A stretch of 10,095 nt of DNA from an uncultured Planctomycetales bacterium (GTDB lineage Bacteria; Planctomycetota; Planctomycetia; Isosphaerales; Isosphaeraceae), in contig CALKTZ010000058.1 of NCBI GenBank assembly GCA_937997355.1, positions 1 through 10,095 of the forward strand, read 5' to 3'. A program made the translations under genes and the position numbers. Positions 7,065 to 10,095 of this stretch are shown here, piece after piece (the first letter of the stretch is position 1; every line of letters starts with the position of its first letter). Under the pieces are notes generated by a model. It did not search any database. It was not told the origin of the DNA and saw only the letters and a list, made by a program, of their open reading frames with translations.

Positions 7065-8729
7065 ATGGCTCGACACTCGCATACTCGAAACACCGGCCGC
7101 GGCCCATCCCGCTTCGCGCGCGGGACCAAACCCAAGGGTCCGACGTCGAAACCGGCCGGCATCAGTTTTAACAAAGGAAAAGGGAAGGGGAAGAAGCCCG
7201 GTCCGGATGCCCCCGCGAGGCTGGGCGCCCATCCTTCCAAATTGGCGGAGCGAATCGCCGAGATCGCCCCCGATCTCCTCAAGGCGGTCTTCCGGCAAGG
7301 GAAACGCGCCTCCTCCATCATCGACGGTTATCCCGACCCGCGACGAGGCTTCGACCCGATCGATCGCCGTCTCATCGCTCGCTCCCTCACGGCCCTGTTT
7401 CGATGGTGGGGCTGGATCGAGCCGCTCGGCCTCTCATCGGTGAAGGAGCAACTCCTGCTCGCCTGGATGCTCGACTCGGATCAGGTCCACCCGATTTGCC
7501 GGATCTGGGCCAACCAGGTCGGCAAGAATCCCGACGATCTGATCGTCGCCGGCGATGCCCCCAACTGGACGATGCGGGCCGAGGGCTTGAAGCGCTGGTC
7601 CGGCGAGCGGACCGTCAACGCCGATCCCTGGCGGCTCTTCCCGGAATGGTTGCGGGAGCAATTGCCCAATCCTCCGGGTGACGCCTCCGCCAAGACGCGC
7701 CGACTGGAGTTCTTGCATACCCTTCAGGCTCGTCCCCCGCTCTGGGTCGTCGCCTCGGCGGAATCCGAAAAGGAAGTTTGGGGGATGGTCCGTGAGAAGG
7801 AATTGAAACCCTGGATTCATCGCCACATCACGCGAATCGCCAAACTTCCCGCCGAAACCGACCTGCCATCGCTGGATTGCTTCCGAGATGGAAAGCTCTG
7901 GATCGAGGACCTTTCTTCCCTCGCGTTGGGGATCGTCTGCGATCCCGATCCGGGCGAGCGCTGGTGGGATGTCTGCGCCGGCTCCGGGCTTCGCTCGCTG
8001 AACCTGGCCTCCCAGATGCAAGGGCGAGGCTTCATCGCCGCCACGGTGGAATGGGAACATCAGCGCAAGGAAATCGCAAAGCGGATGCGGCAGACCTCCT
8101 ACCGCAATGTCGCCGCCAAGATCTGGGACGGCCGAAAGCTGCCCAGCAAGCCCGACAGTTTCGACGGCGTCCTCGTGGACGCGCCTAGTTCGGCCATCGG
8201 CAGTTGGCGGCGGATTCCCGACGCCCGCTGGATCGGCGGCGCATCGCAGATCGCAGGCTTCGCCGAACAGCAATCGCGTCTGCTGGATCTCGCGGCCCAG
8301 GGGGTCAAGACGGGAGGGTCGCTGGTCTATTCCGTCTCGACCGTCACCCGACAGGAAACAATCGACGTCATCCAGAATTTCCTGACAAATCATCCCGAAT
8401 TCCGCCTCGCCCCATTCCCACATCCCCTCGACGACACGGCCACCGATGGAATGCTTCAGCTCTGGCCGCAGATCCACGATTGCGACGCCAGATTCATCGC
8501 CCGGCTCGTCCGGATTGGGCAGCCGAATTCGTCCCCGAAACCGGCCGACTCGGGTTCACAAAAAACGAGCGCCAGGTCCCCGAAGGATGCGACATCAGGC
8601 GCGGCGACCACCGATACAACGCCTGCCGACCAAACTCGGCAGGCCGAAATCGAGGTTCCCCCACATTCACTCGCTTCAGGCGACGAGGCAAATCCTTCGG
8701 CACCTGATTCGGTTGAATCTTCCTCCTGA
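7065..8729 (+). CDS. RsmB/NOP-family RNA methyltransferase homologue lacking both catalytic cysteines
   Basis: 554 residues. The first 50 are basic (KGKGKGKKPG at 38-47); residues 55-290 resemble the NusB-like and linker region of RsmB; the methyltransferase domain spans about 290-484; the last 70 are Ser/Thr/Pro-rich and look disordered. The SAM-binding motif I is DVCAGSGLRS (302-311). Motif IV, normally DAPCSG, reads DAPSSA with Ser375 for the cysteine that helps release product. Motif VI, normally with a TC pair, reads YSVST with Ser425 in place of the nucleophilic cysteine. The surrounding WRRIPDARW (381-389) and the C-terminal WPQIHDCDARFIARL fit the family well. The m5C reaction of RsmB should therefore not be possible; an RNA-binding role or another methylation is conceivable. 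ATG 7065 has only a weak GGA at 14 bases. It converges on dapF, with 52 bp between stops. Confidence 0.88.
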   Translation: MARHSHTRNTGRGPSRFARGTKPKGPTSKPAGISFNKGKGKGKKPGPDAPARLGAHPSKLAERIAEIAPDLLKAVFRQGKRASSIIDGYPDPRRGFDPIDRRLIARSLTALFRWWGWIEPLGLSSVKEQLLLAWMLDSDQVHPICRIWANQVGKNPDDLIVAGDAPNWTMRAEGLKRWSGERTVNADPWRLFPEWLREQLPNPPGDASAKTRRLEFLHTLQARPPLWVVASAESEKEVWGMVREKELKPWIHRHITRIAKLPAETDLPSLDCFRDGKLWIEDLSSLALGIVCDPDPGERWWDVCAGSGLRSLNLASQMQGRGFIAATVEWEHQRKEIAKRMRQTSYRNVAAKIWDGRKLPSKPDSFDGVLVDAPSSAIGSWRRIPDARWIGGASQIAGFAEQQSRLLDLAAQGVKTGGSLVYSVSTVTRQETIDVIQNFLTNHPEFRLAPFPHPLDDTATDGMLQLWPQIHDCDARFIARLVRIGQPNSSPKPADSGSQKTSARSPKDATSGAATTDTTPADQTRQAEIEVPPHSLASGDEANPSAPDSVESSS

Positions 8730-8760
8730 CAGCCATGAGCGAAGAACGCCAGCTATGTTT

Positions 8761-8773
8761 CCGGCCGGGCCGG
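8761..8773. terminator. GC-rich hairpin between convergent stops (possible, weak)
   Basis: CCGGC/GCCGG inverted repeat around a 3-base loop between the stops at 8729 and 8782. It has no T-tract in either direction, so it is a weak candidate for a bidirectional transcription end and may be chance in GC-rich DNA. Confidence 0.2.
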
Positions 8774-8781
8774 CGCGTTCA

Positions 8782-9621
8782 TCAAGCGTCTGGCCAGTCG
8801 CCTTCGAAGACCTCGGAAGCCGGGCCGGTCATGAAGACGGGATGATCCCCTCCCCGCCATTCGAGTTCAAGATCGCCACCCGGGAGGTGTGCCAGGATCT
8901 TCGACGCGGTTCGGTTCGTCAAAATCCCCGCCACGCAGACCGCGCAGGCTCCCGTGCCGCAGGCCAGCGTAACCCCCGAGCCCCGCTCCCATGTCCTCAT
9001 CGTCACTTCATTGGGAGAGAGGACTTCGACGAAATGAACATTCACCCGCCTGGGGAATGCGGGGTGTCGCTCCAGGATGGGGCCGTACGTTTCGAGCGGA
9101 AAACCGGCCACGTCATCCACGAAGATGGTCGCGTGCGGATTACCCATTGAAACCGCCGTGACCTTGAACTCTCGATCCCCCGCCTCGACCGAGACCTCGA
9201 TCGGCGGATTCCCCGGGAGTAGGGTCGGGATGTCCTGGGCCGCCAGGATGGGCGTCCCCATATCCACGCGGACCCGCCGGACCCGATTGTCGGCCACTTC
9301 GAGATCAAGGTTCAGGATGCCTCGTCCGGTCTCGATGGCCACCTGCGACTTGTCGACGATCTTGTGGTCAAAGATGTATTTCGCGACGCAGCGCACGCCG
9401 TTGCCGCACATCTCCCCTTCCGAGCCATCGGCATTGAACATTCTCATCCGGGCGTCGGCGCGGTCTGAGGGCATGATCAGGATCAGGCCGTCGGAGCCAA
9501 TCCCGAAATGCCGGTCGCTCACCGCCATGGCCAACGCCGCCGGATCACCCGGGGGGGGCTGGTCGAACGTGGAAACGTAGACGTAATCGTTGCCCAGCCC
9601 GTGCATCTTGGTGAATCTCAT
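8782..9621 (-). CDS. dapF: Diaminopimelate epimerase
   Basis: 279 residues, the normal length for DapF (about 275). It converts LL-diaminopimelate to the meso form, the precursor of lysine and of the peptidoglycan cross-link, in the cytoplasm and without a cofactor. The two catalytic cysteines are seen as Cys72 in MCGNGVRC and Cys221 in ACGTGACA, matching Cys73 and Cys217 of the E. coli enzyme. Other family marks are MHGLGNDYV (6-14), DRHFGIGSDG (36-45) and MGNPHATIFVDD (159-170). Start ATG 9621 has a moderate CGAGAG about 4 bases upstream on this strand. The gene is divergent from the M50 protease gene (132 bp apart) and convergent with the RsmB-like gene. No other dap genes are in the window. 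Nothing looks broken. Confidence 0.98.
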   Translation of the reverse strand: MRFTKMHGLGNDYVYVSTFDQPPPGDPAALAMAVSDRHFGIGSDGLILIMPSDRADARMRMFNADGSEGEMCGNGVRCVAKYIFDHKIVDKSQVAIETGRGILNLDLEVADNRVRRVRVDMGTPILAAQDIPTLLPGNPPIEVSVEAGDREFKVTAVSMGNPHATIFVDDVAGFPLETYGPILERHPAFPRRVNVHFVEVLSPNEVTMRTWERGSGVTLACGTGACAVCVAGILTNRTASKILAHLPGGDLELEWRGGDHPVFMTGPASEVFEGDWPDA

Positions 9622-9753
9622 GAAGCTCTCGCGTTAGAAAGCGGGTTCATCCGAGGCATCTGCCGCCCCCTTGTCTTTTCCGGACTCGTCAACCTACCTT
9701 GAGAGTGAGATTTCGTCGAGTGTTCGCGCGCCAACAGCCTCCGGGGTAGATCC
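9622..9753. promoter_or_regulatory. Divergent intergenic region between dapF and the M50 protease gene
   Basis: 132 bases that must hold the promoters of both dapF (minus) and the protease gene (plus). TTGACG reads on the minus strand at about 9686-9691, but no convincing -10 follows at 17 bases. No other clear promoter or operator is seen. Confidence 0.4.
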
Positions 9754-10095
9754 ATGCTGGGCATCTCGCCAACCGCCTACGACCTGCGCTTCCCGTTGTT
9801 TGGAATCCCCATCCGAGTTCACCCCATGTTCTGGCTGGCCACGGCAATCCTGGCTTCCATGAACATGCAACTTCCGGAGATGTTGCTTTGGATCGGTTGC
9901 GCGTTCGTCTCAATTCTCGTCCATGAGCTTGGACACGGCTTGCTCGCGGAACGATACTCGAATTGCCGCGAGATCCTCCTCTATTCCCTCGGCGGCCTCT
10001 GCTTTTATTCTCCGGAACCCCGGCGTACTTCGCAGCAGTTGGCCATCGTGCTGGCGGGTCCCGGGGCGGGTTTTTTGCTGTGTCTCGCATTCATG
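9754..10095 (+). CDS. Site-2 protease family (M50) metalloprotease, N-terminal part, cut by window end
   Basis: 114 residues are visible and the frame is still open at the window end. HELGH at 57-61 is the zinc-binding motif of membrane-embedded M50 proteases; the two histidines and the glutamate between them are intact. A hydrophobic helix covers about 25-37, another about 43-58 carrying the zinc motif, and a third begins near 98 (LAIVLAGPGAGFLL), with the AGPGAG segment common in this family. The opening LRFPLFGIPIRVHPMFW is typical of the rhomboid-like or SpoIVFB-like site-2 proteases. Such enzymes cut within membranes and often act in signalling. ATG 9754 has GGGG 7 bases upstream. The distal Asp-containing motif lies beyond the window, so completeness cannot be judged. 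Confidence 0.93.
   Translation, partial: MLGISPTAYDLRFPLFGIPIRVHPMFWLATAILASMNMQLPEMLLWIGCAFVSILVHELGHGLLAERYSNCREILLYSLGGLCFYSPEPRRTSQQLAIVLAGPGAGFLLCLAFM

Noticed and set aside
8187..8339. Treating the RsmB-like gene as a pseudogene because catalytic residues are missing
   Set aside because: The frame is full-length without stop or shift and flanking motifs are well kept, so specialised function is as likely as decay.
7434..8477. A 347-codon minus-strand frame inside the RsmB-like gene
   Set aside because: It is antisense to the methyltransferase motifs, has no plausible ribosome site, and its composition is that of a GC-rich shadow.

Overview
The window looks like a planctomycete chromosome, probably from the Isosphaera-type Planctomycetia. 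The evidence is the DUF1553 and DUF1501 proteins side by side, a pairing largely confined to Planctomycetes and their relatives, together with GC-rich, GC3-biased coding and frequent GTG/TTG or weakly led starts. The genus is a guess from general gene character, not from a marker gene. No rRNA, tRNA, CRISPR array, insertion sequence or phage gene was seen.

Layout. Positions 1-2089 hold the 3' end of a DUF1553 (PSD1-type) gene followed by a complete DUF1501 gene with a twin-arginine signal; these two families usually form one co-transcribed pair. A small unrecognised gene (2133-2462, minus) converges on DUF1501 and is divergent from a DUF971/GBBH-like_N zinc-domain gene (2506-2820). That gene is followed at 62 bp by a family 2 glycosyltransferase (2882-3901) and then by a large YgiQ-type radical SAM protein (about 3989-6046). 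All three are on the plus strand and may be partly co-transcribed.

Positions 6047-6302 are non-coding. They hold a cluster of short perfect inverted repeats and, at the far end, a good -10 box almost touching the next start codon. A compact Phd/VapC-type toxin-antitoxin pair follows (6303-6931, ATGA overlap). Next is an RsmB/NOP-family RNA methyltransferase homologue (7065-8729) in which both family-defining cysteines are serine. It converges on dapF (8782-9621, minus), which encodes diaminopimelate epimerase for lysine and peptidoglycan synthesis. A site-2-protease (M50) gene with an HELGH motif starts at 9754, divergent from dapF, and runs off the end.

Most of the window is ordinary housekeeping or lineage-typical planctomycete content. 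The signal most worth following is the cysteine-less RsmB-like protein. The palindrome cluster and the possible leaderless promoter of the toxin-antitoxin pair come next. I found no convincing new multi-gene defence or metabolic system.
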